A DNA stretch of 64,000 bases from Teredinibacter waterburyi (GCF_001922985.1 NZ_MRUH01000086.1:1-64000), one strand, 5' to 3'. Counted from the stretch's first letter, positions 27,294-38,214 are shown. Translations and numbers: made by a program. Notes: generated from the letters alone by a model not told the origin.

Positions 27294-29345
27294 TTAACCC
27301 AGCAGCTCGTTAAACACATCAATCAGCGCAGCAAGGTTGACCGGCTTGGTCAAGTAATAAACAAACCCGAAAGCCTTCCCCTTTTCTACATCTTGCGCCA
27401 TAGCATTAGCCGTTAAAGCGATAACGGGGATAGCGCTTGTGGCTTCATCCTGCTTTAAAATAGAAACCGCTTCAAAACCATCCATACCCGGCAAGTTGAT
27501 ATCCATAATCACCAAGTCTGGCTGAGTGGTTCGCGCCAAAAAGATCCCCCGCAAAGGTTCATCCGCCACGGTTAACTCTAAATTGGGGTAACGCGCTAGC
27601 AACTGCTCCATTAGGCGCTGATTTGGCGGGTTATCTTCAACGTAAAGAATGCGCTTATTGCCGCTTACCTCAAGCTCTGGTATCTCTTGGCTAATTGACG
27701 ATGCCGGACGAAGATAGCTGTTGGCGACCTCATCAATAGACTGGCCGGTGTACTCGGGAAACTCAACCCAAAATGTACTGCCATAGCCTTCTTCACTACG
27801 AAACCCCAGCACGCCACCCATTTTCTTCACTAGCTGCTTGGTAATCACTAGACCTACGCCACTGCCTTCAATAGCGCTACCCTCGGCCCCCAAACGATTA
27901 AAGGGCTGGAACAAATGCTGCTGTAATTCTTGAGAAATTCCAACACCGGTATCTCGTACCGCAATTTGGAATAACCCAGCATCGGTTTTTCGGCAATCAA
28001 TCTCCACCTTGCCACCATCACGATTATATTTAACCGCATTGCTCACCAAATTCAACAATACCTGCTTAAGCCGCACCGCATCGGCGACCACGGTAACATC
28101 GTCTAGCCCATTTAGATTTAAACGCAGCTGAATATGCCGAAAGTCAGCCTGCGAACGCAGTAACGAGTCCACTTCCCGCAGTAAGCGCGAAGGCGCAACC
28201 GGCTCCATTGACAACCCCATTCGCCCCGCTTCGATCTTTGCTAAGTCCAGCACATCACCCACCAGCTGTAGCAAATGCTCGCCAGCGCGTTTAATTTCCA
28301 GAATATTGAGATGCTGAGTTTCGTTTAAGCTACGATCCAAATCGAACAGCTGCGCAAAGCCAAGAATGGCGTTGAGGGGGGTGCGCAGCTCGTGGCTCAT
28401 ATTAGAAAGAAATTCCGACTTCGCCTGATTGGCTTTTTCCGCAGCCTCTTTAGCTTTGACAACACGCGCCTCGGCACTCTTTAGCTCGGTAATATTCATA
28501 TTGGTGCCCGACATGCGCACCGGCTTACCCTTGTCGTTAAAGGATGTCTGCCCCCGTGCCCTAATCCAACGCCATTTTTCGTCTTTACCGCGAATTCGAT
28601 ATTCCACATCAAACGGACACTTGCCGTGAATATGGTCACGCAAACACTGATCAAATAAAATCAGATCATCGGGATGAATGCGTTCGCGCCACGCCTGGAC
28701 CCGATCAATACCCTGATTCACAAGGTCATCATCATCGCTATAACCGAGATGTTCCCAGCAACGGTTCGAAAAGTGAAAGCTACCGTGCTCCGCGCTCCAC
28801 TCCCAAATACCGTCGTTCGACGACTGTAAAATCCGCGCGTGACGAGCCTCGCTCACCAACAATGCCTGCTCGGTTTGTTTCAGCTTGGTAACATCGAATA
28901 AGATGCCAGAAATGTATTTAACCCAGCCCTGATCGTTGCGCACCGCATCGACACGGACCTCCGTCCAGATGTAGCCGCCACGCTTTTTTCGAATTCGGAA
29001 GCTAAAGCTTTGCGGGCCGCCACTGCGAAGCAGTGCTCGAATGTCTTCGGAAACACGCTCGCGATCGTCTTGATGGACGTATTCCAGAAATCGCCCCGAA
29101 TCGGAAATAAACACCATATCGCTATCGCCGTAGCCAAGGTACGCCCAAAAGCCCCCATTCCAAACCATAACCGAGGTATCGAGTTCCCAATCAAGGAAGC
29201 CATAACCGTGGCCGCCCTTAAAGATTCGCTCATGACGCTCTACCGACTGCAGCATCTTGCTCGACGCGATTGTGCCATCGCCGCCAATGCCGAGCTTCTC
29301 GGATGCCAATGGTTTGGCGGTTTTCTGTCGTTTAAACCAAAACAT
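27294..29345 (-). CDS. Soluble PAS-PAS hybrid sensor histidine kinase with receiver domain
   Basis: The 683-residue protein has two PAS_3-type sensor domains (about 45-155 and 170-288), a short coiled coil, a HisKA domain with H318 (SNMSHELRTPLNAIL), a HATPase domain (about 425-535; NLVSNAVKYN, DTGVGI, GSGVGL) and a C-terminal receiver domain with phospho-acceptor D615 (VIMDINLPG) and conserved Lys in YYLTKPVN. No transmembrane segment is seen, so it senses a cytosolic signal. The start is ATG 29345; the frame's TTG six codons earlier is less likely. No response regulator gene is adjacent, so it probably signals to a phosphotransfer protein elsewhere. Signal unknown. Confidence 0.93.
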   Translation of the reverse strand: MFWFKRQKTAKPLASEKLGIGGDGTIASSKMLQSVERHERIFKGGHGYGFLDWELDTSVMVWNGGFWAYLGYGDSDMVFISDSGRFLEYVHQDDRERVSEDIRALLRSGGPQSFSFRIRKKRGGYIWTEVRVDAVRNDQGWVKYISGILFDVTKLKQTEQALLVSEARHARILQSSNDGIWEWSAEHGSFHFSNRCWEHLGYSDDDDLVNQGIDRVQAWRERIHPDDLILFDQCLRDHIHGKCPFDVEYRIRGKDEKWRWIRARGQTSFNDKGKPVRMSGTNMNITELKSAEARVVKAKEAAEKANQAKSEFLSNMSHELRTPLNAILGFAQLFDLDRSLNETQHLNILEIKRAGEHLLQLVGDVLDLAKIEAGRMGLSMEPVAPSRLLREVDSLLRSQADFRHIQLRLNLNGLDDVTVVADAVRLKQVLLNLVSNAVKYNRDGGKVEIDCRKTDAGLFQIAVRDTGVGISQELQQHLFQPFNRLGAEGSAIEGSGVGLVITKQLVKKMGGVLGFRSEEGYGSTFWVEFPEYTGQSIDEVANSYLRPASSISQEIPELEVSGNKRILYVEDNPPNQRLMEQLLARYPNLELTVADEPLRGIFLARTTQPDLVIMDINLPGMDGFEAVSILKQDEATSAIPVIALTANAMAQDVEKGKAFGFVYYLTKPVNLAALIDVFNELLG

Positions 29346-29472
29346 GTTCGCTCTTTTTCGCAATAGTTATTGTTGTGGTGTAGTTTAGATTAGTTTTGAC
29401 TATACCTCTCTGTATCAGAGTCTTCGCACTATACTTTGATTGTCGGCATACAAGCGAGGATGGGCTATAGCA

Positions 29473-29685
29473 ATGACGTTACATCAACTAACCGATAGTG
29501 CCAAAACGAATATCACCCAGCTATTCATACTTTTCGGAGACTATGGCAGTAACGAGCGCAGCCACCTGCTGCCCTATCCAACGCTGCAAAAAGTTACGCA
29601 AACGCCGACCACCGATAAAACAGAATTAAAACTTACTCCCGATACATGCACCCAAAAGACGCCCATAAAAAAACGGAGCCCGTAA
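29473..29685 (+). CDS. Possible small hypothetical protein (70 residues)
   Basis: An ATG at 29473 opens a 70-codon frame that ends exactly inside the loop of a strong terminator. GAGG lies about 12 bases upstream, rather far. The product (MTLHQLTDSAKTNITQLFIL...) is polar, rich in Thr, Lys and Pro, with no recognised domain or signal peptide. The terminator can equally belong to something on the minus strand, so the case rests on position only. It may be a leader or chance frame. Confidence 0.3.
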   Translation: MTLHQLTDSAKTNITQLFILFGDYGSNERSHLLPYPTLQKVTQTPTTDKTELKLTPDTCTQKTPIKKRSP

Positions 29686-29701
29686 CGTGCTCCGTTTTTT
29701 T
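29667..29701. terminator. Bidirectional Rho-independent terminator
   Basis: A near-perfect stem (AAAAAAACGGAGC / GCTCCGTTTTTTT, 13 pairs) with a nine-base loop gives a T run in either direction. It ends the minus-strand secD-secF transcript and any plus-strand transcript from 29473. Confidence 0.9.
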
Positions 29702-29741
29702 CATCACTTCAGTGATACTCAGTACAACTCTAACTTAGCAC

Positions 29742-30668
29742 CTAAGGCATCAACGACTCTTGATCTTCGCCTTCCTTTTCAATTTGCATTAGATCTTCTT
29801 TGGTAATATTCATCGTTAGAAGAATATTTGCCGCCACATAGATCGATGAATAGGTACCCACAACAATGCCGACCAACAGCGACAAAGCGAAATTGTGGAT
29901 CAACTCGCCGCCAACAAAAAATAGTGCCGACAACACTAATAATGTTGTAAACGATGTCATTAAAGTTCGCTCTAATGTTTGCGTAAGCGAAATATTAATC
30001 ACTTCAATCGGCTCGGCCTTACGAATAACCCGGAAGTTTTCACGCACACGGTCGAATACCACAATCGTATCGTTAAGCGAGTAACCAATTACCGCTAGCA
30101 CTGCGGCCAATACCGTAAGATCGAAATCTAATTGGAACAACGCGAACATACCCAACACAATAGTAACGTCGTGAACCAAGGCTACAACTGCGCCCACAGA
30201 GAACTTAAACTGAAAGCGTAACGCCACGTAAACCATCACCACGGCTAAGGCAAATAACATTCCCAAACCGCCGTCGTTGGCAAATTCATCACCGATTTGA
30301 GAGCCGACATATTCCGTGCGCTTGCGAATAACCTCGCCTTCACTCGCATAAGACTCTACCAACACGGCTGCAACTTGGTCGCCGACTTTTTCGCCATCGG
30401 CTTGAATGCGGATCACCACATCCTGATCACTACCAAAGTTTGCCACGATGGCACTCGGATACCCCTGATCTCTTAGCTGTGTGCGAATCGCTTCGAGATC
30501 AGCTGTTTCGGGATAATGCATTTCAATTAAGGTGCCGCCGGTGAAATCCAAACCGAAATTCAAGCCCTTTACGGCCAAGGCACCGACTGAAACAGCTAGC
30601 ATCACTGCGGAAAAAACCACCGCGAGATAACGCCGCCCCATAAAATTAATAATTTTTTCACTGTTCAT
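29742..30668 (-). CDS. secF: Protein translocase subunit SecF
   Basis: SecF forms with SecD the proton-driven accessory complex that helps pull secreted proteins through SecYEG. The N-terminal signature GLNFGLDFTGGTLIEMHY and the membrane segment VIGYSLNDTIVVFDRVREN are family marks. Six transmembrane helices are expected for 308 residues. It starts 27 bases after secD ends, in the same operon, and is followed by a strong terminator. Confidence 0.97.
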   Translation of the reverse strand: MNSEKIINFMGRRYLAVVFSAVMLAVSVGALAVKGLNFGLDFTGGTLIEMHYPETADLEAIRTQLRDQGYPSAIVANFGSDQDVVIRIQADGEKVGDQVAAVLVESYASEGEVIRKRTEYVGSQIGDEFANDGGLGMLFALAVVMVYVALRFQFKFSVGAVVALVHDVTIVLGMFALFQLDFDLTVLAAVLAVIGYSLNDTIVVFDRVRENFRVIRKAEPIEVINISLTQTLERTLMTSFTTLLVLSALFFVGGELIHNFALSLLVGIVVGTYSSIYVAANILLTMNITKEDLMQIEKEGEDQESLMP

Positions 30669-30695
30669 AATATTTAATTCCTGTGCTTCGCCGAG

Positions 30696-32561
30696 TTATA
30701 TCCACAACTTGTTTACGCGGCGACCGCCGTAAATCAAATTCACAATCGCCCGCGTGCATGTAGTAGCAGTAAACACGGAAGTCACAATACCTATCGCTAG
30801 AGTTACGGCAAAACCTTTTACCGAACCAGTACCAATACCGTACAAAATAATTGCCACGATAAAAGTGGTTATATTCGCATCCAAAATGGTTTCTAACGCT
30901 CGCTCAAAACCCGACTTTATCGCCGTCTGAGGCGGCACACCATTGGCAAGCTCTTCGCGAATACGCGAGAAAATCAACACGTTAGCATCTACCGCCATAC
31001 CTACCGTTAAAACGATACCTGCGATACCCGGCAAGGTTAGCGTGGCACCAAACATCGACATAATGGCGATCAAAAGCGTAAGGTTAACCGCCAAAGCGAT
31101 ATTCGCAGCAAAACCAAATACTTTGTAATAAAACAGCATAAATACAAGTACTAACGCCAAACCTATCTGTACAGACTTAACACCCAAGGCAATATTCTCT
31201 GCACCAAGTGATGGGCCAATAGTGCGTTCTTCAACAAACCCCATAGGAGCCGCCAAAGCACCGGCACGCAACAATAATGCAAGCTCAGATGCCTCAGCTG
31301 GATTATCAATACCGGTTATACGGAAGCTTCTACCCAAAGCACCCTGAATAACCGGGAAACTAATAATACTGGCCTGCGGAATCTGTTCGTAAACAATCTC
31401 CTCTTCACCATCGCCACTACGCTGACGCTTGATCTCGGTTTTATACTCGATAAACACCACTGCCATACGACGACCAACATTATCGCGGGTGCGACGGTGC
31501 ATGGCGGTACCGCCTTGGCTATCCAAGGTGATATTCACTTGCGGCAAGCTGGTATCGGGGTCGTAACCAATTTGTGCATTGGTTACCATACTGCCGGTAA
31601 TCACTGGGCGCTTTTCAACTACGTTGTTACCGGAACGACTCTGCTTCAACTCATCCCGCCAAGGAAATTCTTCGCGCTGCGAGGTAAAGGTGGTTTCGTT
31701 GGCTTCTAAACGAAACTCTAGGTTTGCAGTTTTACCGATGATGGATTTAGCACGGGCGGTATCTTGAATACCAGGCAATTCAACCACGATTCGATTACGA
31801 CCCTGACGCTGAACCATCGGCTCGGCAACACCAATCTCGTTTACACGATTACGCAAGGTAGTTAAGTTCTGGCTAACCGCATAGTCTTCTTTCTGGCGAA
31901 TATAAGCGTCGCTCATGGTCGCATTTAGCAAAAATTTACCACCTTGCTCTACACGTTCGTACTGCAGTTCCGGTACCTCTTTACGCAAGAAATCGGTGAG
32001 CTTCATGCGCTGCTCATCGGTATCCGTGGTAATTGTCATAATGCCATCGTGTACGCGTGCATCTACACCGTGTAGGCGCTCGGAACGAATATGCTTTTCA
32101 ACTGTATCTTCAATACTTTCCAGTTCTTCCGTTAATACCCGCGCGGTATCAACCTCTAAAAGAAAGTGCACACCACCGGCGAGATCCAAACCCAACTTCA
32201 TCGGCCCAGCGCCCAGATCTAACAACCACTGAGGTGTTGTTGGTGCAAGGTTTACAGCTACCACATAGTCGCTGCCCAGGGCTTCTTGAACCTTGCGCTG
32301 CACAGACAACTGCATTGAGCGATCGTACAAGCGAATCAAACCACTAGTACCGCTGTTTTCAGCTCCGAAGTAGTCGACTCCAAGCTCTTTTATTGCTTGC
32401 TCAGCCTTCGTCATGGTTCGATCGTCAATATCTAACGCTGCTGATGAGCCAGAGATCTGGATTGCAGGATCCGGCGGATAGATGTTCGGCAGTGCATATA
32501 TAACCCCCACTGTAATCACAGCGAGGATGAGCAGGTATTTCCAAAGTGGGTAGCGATTCAT
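30696..32561 (-). CDS. secD: Protein translocase subunit SecD
   Basis: SecD carries six transmembrane helices and a large periplasmic domain (P1) between TM1 and TM2. TM1 lies at about 7-27. The segment LGLDLAGGVHFLLEVD is the family signature, and GMAVDANVLIFSRIREEL lies in TM4/5 with the Asp that takes part in proton coupling. Its 621 residues match E. coli SecD (615). The gene normally between tgt and secD, yajC, is absent here. Confidence 0.97.
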   Translation of the reverse strand: MNRYPLWKYLLILAVITVGVIYALPNIYPPDPAIQISGSSAALDIDDRTMTKAEQAIKELGVDYFGAENSGTSGLIRLYDRSMQLSVQRKVQEALGSDYVVAVNLAPTTPQWLLDLGAGPMKLGLDLAGGVHFLLEVDTARVLTEELESIEDTVEKHIRSERLHGVDARVHDGIMTITTDTDEQRMKLTDFLRKEVPELQYERVEQGGKFLLNATMSDAYIRQKEDYAVSQNLTTLRNRVNEIGVAEPMVQRQGRNRIVVELPGIQDTARAKSIIGKTANLEFRLEANETTFTSQREEFPWRDELKQSRSGNNVVEKRPVITGSMVTNAQIGYDPDTSLPQVNITLDSQGGTAMHRRTRDNVGRRMAVVFIEYKTEIKRQRSGDGEEEIVYEQIPQASIISFPVIQGALGRSFRITGIDNPAEASELALLLRAGALAAPMGFVEERTIGPSLGAENIALGVKSVQIGLALVLVFMLFYYKVFGFAANIALAVNLTLLIAIMSMFGATLTLPGIAGIVLTVGMAVDANVLIFSRIREELANGVPPQTAIKSGFERALETILDANITTFIVAIILYGIGTGSVKGFAVTLAIGIVTSVFTATTCTRAIVNLIYGGRRVNKLWI

Positions 32562-32655
32562 GTTTCAGTCCAAATTACCCACTCTAGTGCGGCGGGTGAT
32601 AATTATCGTAATCGTTATAGTAGTGGGCTCAACTTAATCAAGCCCCAAAAAAGGG

Positions 32656-32661
32656 CTGGAT
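32656..32661 (-). promoter_or_regulatory. Candidate secD promoter -10 box in the tgt-secD gap
   Basis: On the minus strand TATAAT lies about 95 bases before the secD ATG, followed by a small hairpin AGCCC-TTTTTTG-GGGCT. No good -35 box is visible. With yajC missing, secDF may have its own promoter here. Confidence 0.35.
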
Positions 32662-32740
32662 TATACCCTTTATTCCCCTGTCTTGCCTGAAGCAGTCCTT
32701 TAGATGTGGTCACGCAGCCGTCAATCAAGGTGTAAGCCAA

Positions 32741-34962
<2,222 letters not shown>

Positions 34963-35094
34963 AACGAGGGGATACTATTCTAAATTTGGAGGGCCGCAAG
35001 GTTAAAACAAAAGCGCCCCCAATACCACGCCGAATAGCAGTTGAATGCCGCCTATCCAGACGGCGGTCACACCAGAAAAGACATCAAGAAACTG

Positions 35095-35122
35095 TTGACC
35101 CAGCGAAAAGCGCTGTTATAAT
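35095..35122 (+). promoter_or_regulatory. tRNA-Leu promoter
   Basis: TTGACC and a perfect TATAAT are 16 bases apart and are followed by a GC-rich discriminator (CTCGCGCCTC), as expected for a stable-RNA promoter, about 45 bases before the tRNA. The spacer contains a short inverted repeat, CAGCG-AAAAG-CGCTG. Confidence 0.8.
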
Positions 35123-35167
35123 CTCGCGCCTCGACGCAGCGCTGAGTTAATACCCGCTGCTCGAAAT

Positions 35168-35254
35168 GCCAGAGTGGTGAAATTGGTAGACACAGGGGAT
35201 TCAAAATCCCCCGCCCTTAAAAGCGTGCCGGTTCGAGTCCGGCCTCTGGTACCA
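35168..35254 (+). tRNA. tRNA-Leu, anticodon CAA
   Basis: The 87-base gene folds as a class II tRNA: acceptor stem GCCAGAG/CTCTGGT (closing G-U pair), D arm with GGTAGACAC, anticodon stem AGGGGA/TCCCCC with loop TTCAAAA giving anticodon CAA, a long variable arm, T loop GGTTCGAGTCC, and encoded CCA. It closely follows E. coli leuZ-type tRNA-Leu(CAA)-like sequences in the D and T arms. Its 3' end is the attachment site of the island that follows. Confidence 0.95.
35238..35254 (+). repeat. attL, tRNA-Leu side of the island
   Basis: The last 17 bases of the tRNA gene, TCCGGCCTCTGGTACCA, recur exactly at 43747-43763. With two mismatches the match extends to 24 bases. This is the usual mark of tyrosine-integrase insertion into a tRNA 3' end. 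Confidence 0.85.
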
Positions 35255-35261
35255 TCTTACT

Positions 35262-35281
35262 TTTAGCTGAATCCAGCTAAA
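35262..35281 (+). terminator. Hairpin just after tRNA-Leu
   Basis: A perfect eight-base stem (TTTAGCTG / CAGCTAAA) with an AATC loop is followed by TCTTATTAT. It lies inside the island and probably now ends the tRNA transcript; it could also be an integrase-related site. Confidence 0.5.
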
Positions 35282-35314
35282 TCTTATTATACCTTGCCAA
35301 TCAATGACTTAGCG

Positions 35315-35344
35315 TTGCACTACGCTAGGTGTTGATTGTATATA
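35315..35344 (+). promoter_or_regulatory. Candidate promoter of the old integrase gene
   Basis: TTGCAC and TATATA are 18 bases apart, about 75 bases before the integrase remnant. Just downstream, AAATTCATT (35364-35372) and AATGAATTT (35393-35401) form an inverted repeat with a 20-base spacer, which could be an operator or arm-type site. Confidence 0.4.
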
Positions 35345-35419
35345 TACAGCCAGATCCGCCCATAAATTCATTTGATTTGCGAAAAAATTACGAATGAATT
35401 TACGAGACAGGACTTGGTT

Positions 35420-35536
35420 ATGTCCAGCCTTCGTAAACTTAAAAACAAAACCTATTTAGTTCAGTTCAAGAAGCACGGTCAGTATTACTCCGAGATCCTC
35501 CCCAATAAGATTCAGGCGATAGCTTGGGCTTTTTTA
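35420..35536 (+). pseudogene. N-terminal remnant of a tyrosine integrase
   Basis: From ATG 35420 the first 37 residues (MSSLRKLKNKTYLVQFKKHG..., then YYSEILPNKIQAIAWA) match the arm-binding N-terminal domain of phage-type tyrosine recombinases. After that the frame runs into unrelated sequence, and no catalytic domain (RHRHY) is found anywhere in the island. Its position next to attL and its direction fit an integrase gene that has lost most of its length. Confidence 0.65.
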
Positions 35537-35729
35537 TCTCCCCCCTCACATTTCTTTTGTGTAAATATAAGCGTCATTCATATAACACTTTGCGCACCCG
35601 GTACTCCCAAAAACCCACTACGTAGATGTGTGCGCCACAAAAAATAATTGCGTCCTTTAAATATATTTTTCATTGTCGATTTCCTTATTTCCCCCTATCC
35701 TCTACTCGATGATTAAAAATGTAAATAAA
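35537..35729. other. Non-coding stretch between integrase remnant and HTH pseudogene
   Basis: AT-rich DNA without a supported gene. The frame continuing the integrase start to 35647 codes for low-complexity sequence and is not called. It probably holds the promoter of the HTH-TerB operon; I see no clear boxes. Confidence 0.5.
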
Positions 35730-35913
35730 ATGACCAATCAAATATTAGCCTTAAAAGAAATTTGCGAGCATTTAAAACTCGTAGATAAAGCTGCTTATAC
35801 ACTTGCAGCTGATGACAGACTTCCAGGCTTAAAGGTCGGCGGCAGCTGGCTGTTTTAAACGTGAAGATACTGAGCGCCGGATAAAAGAAGGACAATCACG
35901 AGGAAAGAAATAA
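35730..35913 (+). pseudogene. Excisionase-like helix-turn-helix gene with frameshift
   Basis: ATG 35730 opens MTNQILALKEICEHLKLVDK..., a MerR/AlpA-type DNA-binding domain of the kind found in excisionases and small regulators. At the conserved GGSWxF motif the frame stops in CTG TTT TAA (stop at 35856-35858). Skipping one T of the four-T run at 35853-35856 restores the family ending KREDTERRIKEGQ and a stop at 35913, giving a 60-residue protein. Either the gene is broken by one inserted T, or ribosomes shift +1 on UUU-UAA. It is 43 bases upstream of the TerB gene and is likely its regulator. Confidence 0.7.
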
Positions 35914-35956
35914 TTCTCTTCCTTCGAAAAATAACAAAATCGAAAATGAGGCAGGT

Positions 35957-38209
35957 ATGGAATTCTGGCTGTTATTGGGGGGTGGATTTGTACTGTACCT
36001 TTTCATTAAATCAATAAAAAAGTCATCCACCGTACAAAATCGGAACACTCAAATGCCTCCCCCTAAAAAAGATACATGGAGTAGAACATCTTCATCCAAT
36101 CGGGTATCTGCTCATTTAGACGATGATGAAGACGAAGAAGACTTTGCCACATTTACTATATCCTACGGGCATGAAGAAGCTAAAAGTAAAAATAAGATAA
36201 CTGGAAGGTGGGTGCGATCCGGTGAATCAATTAGCGTCAAAGAGCATACAATGACAGGCGGTAATTTTTACTTTGGTGGTCAACTTACTTCTCTTGATGG
36301 TTATGGCACGGAAGCTTCTCTTATTGACAGCGCCTTAAAAGCAAACAATCAACCCTTAACCTATGAAGATGACAGCCTAGGATATTGGCCAAAATATAAT
36401 TCAATTTCAGATGAATGTAGAGGCGCGCTATTAAGCTGGTTAGCCAGCGAACGAAATGATCCAGCAGCCCCACTTGGTTATATTTTTATATATTTTTATG
36501 GATTAGAACGTAGAGTTGTTGTTGATTCCATACAAAGTGGCGTCGATGACACAGAATTCAAAGCTATTTTTGAAGAGATTCTTCGCCTCAAAGATATATA
36601 CGGTACTTCACGTTCCTTCCTGAATTATGCAACACGCTTGCTAGAAATTATGTGTCTGCTACGCCCAAATGTAGTGTCACATGCAGGTTTAGAAAGAAAC
36701 CCTAAGCAAGATTCTGTCTTATTAAAGCACAAACTGGCAAAAGCAGTTGATCAAGGGTATCCGATAAAAGCTGAATTGGCTTTAGCGTGGCTAAAATTTA
36801 TTCCTGACTATAACCTCAGAAAACCCGCAAGACGATGCGCTTATGAATTTAGCCAGATGTTTACCCGTCTTTACGCAAAAAAATATAATGAAGGCATTAA
36901 TGTAAAACCAAATAAAACCCGCCTAAAGATCAAATACTGGCCTGCCAGCTCCACTTTACGTGGCATCAAGATTCCTCATGAAGACCTACCAGATCCTAGC
37001 AGCCTTAAAGGCCCAACAAACAAACTTACGGCTATAGCAGATGAATGTACCGAAGCATTAGATGCTTATAGTCGATACCTTGGAAAATCCGATACATCTA
37101 GAACAGACATTGCCGCTGTATTACTACTACCTGAAGAGCTGAATGATATAGGCGCAACTCTTGGTTTGAGTAAATTCAAACAATGGGCAGAAGATTCAAT
37201 AGTAAGTAAAAATGGTATCGTTGATTTTAGTGAATTTTGGAAATTCACTAAAACACCCCTTCCCGAAAAAATTAATAAAAAAGAATCTGAACTCATACAA
37301 TCATTGGCAGAGAAAGCAGGACTTGGCCTTGTACCTGACACACGGTATCACCACGCTAAAGCTAGTGTTGACGGTAAGCTGGTTTTGTTTAGCGAAGGTC
37401 ATGGAAAGTATTTTGAGCCTTCACAAGCCTTTAATGAAACAGGTATGACATTACGCCTTGGCGCAATGGTAGCAACAATCGATTCACATGTTGACGAGGC
37501 TGAATTTACGTTGCTCAAGCAACTTATCGATCACAACACTAATCTTTCCCCTACCGAGAAACGCTCATTACATTCTTATCTTATTTGGAGGCTTAACACA
37601 GCGTCAAATGTAACAGGTTTGAAAGCTAGACTCGAAAAACTAGGGGCGAAGGAAAAAGCAGCGGTAAGCAAAATTTTGATAGGCGTGGCTCTTGCAGATG
37701 GAAAAATTAATCCTGACGAAGTTAAACAACTTGAAAAACTTTATACCTTACTGGGACTGGACAAATCATTAGTCACCGGTGATATCCATAACGTCACAAC
37801 ACGTAAAGTTACTGTGTCAGATCAACCCACATCCAAAAAATTTGAACTGGATGAAAGTGCATTGGCCATCCATGAATCGCAAACCAAAGATGTCCAAAGT
37901 ATGCTTAGTGCGATATTTGTGGGTGAAGAGCCTATTGAAGAAACACCCGCTTCTGAAGAATATGACACAGATAAAGAAAATATCGGCATTGATGCTCAAC
38001 ATTACGCACTGTATGAAAATCTCATCAATCGAGACAGATGGTCACGGAATGAAATAGATGCACTATGTAAAAAGCTAGGACTCATGACAAGCGGGGCAAT
38101 TGAGACAATTAATGACTGGGCATTTGAAAAAGTAGATGCACCAGTACTTGAAGAAGAAGCTGACGCCGTATATGTCGATCAAGAGATAGTTGAAGAATTA
38201 GAAGGTTAA
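35957..38209 (+). CDS. Membrane-anchored TerB-N/TerB/TerB-C domain protein
   Basis: The 750-residue protein starts with a membrane helix (residues 3-18, FWLLLGGGFVLYLFIK) and a 60-residue polar, acidic linker. A TerB-N domain follows at about 82-300 (WVRSGESISV, GGNFYFGGQL, PLGYIFIYFYGLERR). A central TerB-like domain covers about 490-620, with acidic LADGKINPDEVKQLEKL, a possible metal-binding site. A TerB-C domain covers about 680-750 (RWSRNEIDALCKKLGLMTSG). TerB-type proteins sense stress or metal and have been linked by comparative genomics to DNA-processing systems. There is no other ter gene here, so tellurite resistance is not implied. First of three tightly spaced genes; the next starts 5 bases on. 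Role in defence is inference. Confidence 0.85.
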   Translation: MEFWLLLGGGFVLYLFIKSIKKSSTVQNRNTQMPPPKKDTWSRTSSSNRVSAHLDDDEDEEDFATFTISYGHEEAKSKNKITGRWVRSGESISVKEHTMTGGNFYFGGQLTSLDGYGTEASLIDSALKANNQPLTYEDDSLGYWPKYNSISDECRGALLSWLASERNDPAAPLGYIFIYFYGLERRVVVDSIQSGVDDTEFKAIFEEILRLKDIYGTSRSFLNYATRLLEIMCLLRPNVVSHAGLERNPKQDSVLLKHKLAKAVDQGYPIKAELALAWLKFIPDYNLRKPARRCAYEFSQMFTRLYAKKYNEGINVKPNKTRLKIKYWPASSTLRGIKIPHEDLPDPSSLKGPTNKLTAIADECTEALDAYSRYLGKSDTSRTDIAAVLLLPEELNDIGATLGLSKFKQWAEDSIVSKNGIVDFSEFWKFTKTPLPEKINKKESELIQSLAEKAGLGLVPDTRYHHAKASVDGKLVLFSEGHGKYFEPSQAFNETGMTLRLGAMVATIDSHVDEAEFTLLKQLIDHNTNLSPTEKRSLHSYLIWRLNTASNVTGLKARLEKLGAKEKAAVSKILIGVALADGKINPDEVKQLEKLYTLLGLDKSLVTGDIHNVTTRKVTVSDQPTSKKFELDESALAIHESQTKDVQSMLSAIFVGEEPIEETPASEEYDTDKENIGIDAQHYALYENLINRDRWSRNEIDALCKKLGLMTSGAIETINDWAFEKVDAPVLEEEADAVYVDQEIVEELEG

Positions 38210-38214
38210 ACGCA

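Noticed and set aside
34996-35120. Minus-strand frame coding for a membrane-helix-like peptide (IGGIQLLFGVVLGALLF)
   Set aside because: About 30 codons with no ATG start or ribosome site, lying over the tRNA promoter; chance or old remnant.
35850-35862. Classical -1 slippery heptamer TTTAAAC at the HTH stop
   Set aside because: The heptamer is present but not in the phase needed for a -1 shift; the family ending lies in the +1 frame.
35957-38209. Tellurite resistance system
   Set aside because: Only TerB-N/TerB-C domains are present; terC, terD, terE, terZ and terA are absent, so resistance is not supported.
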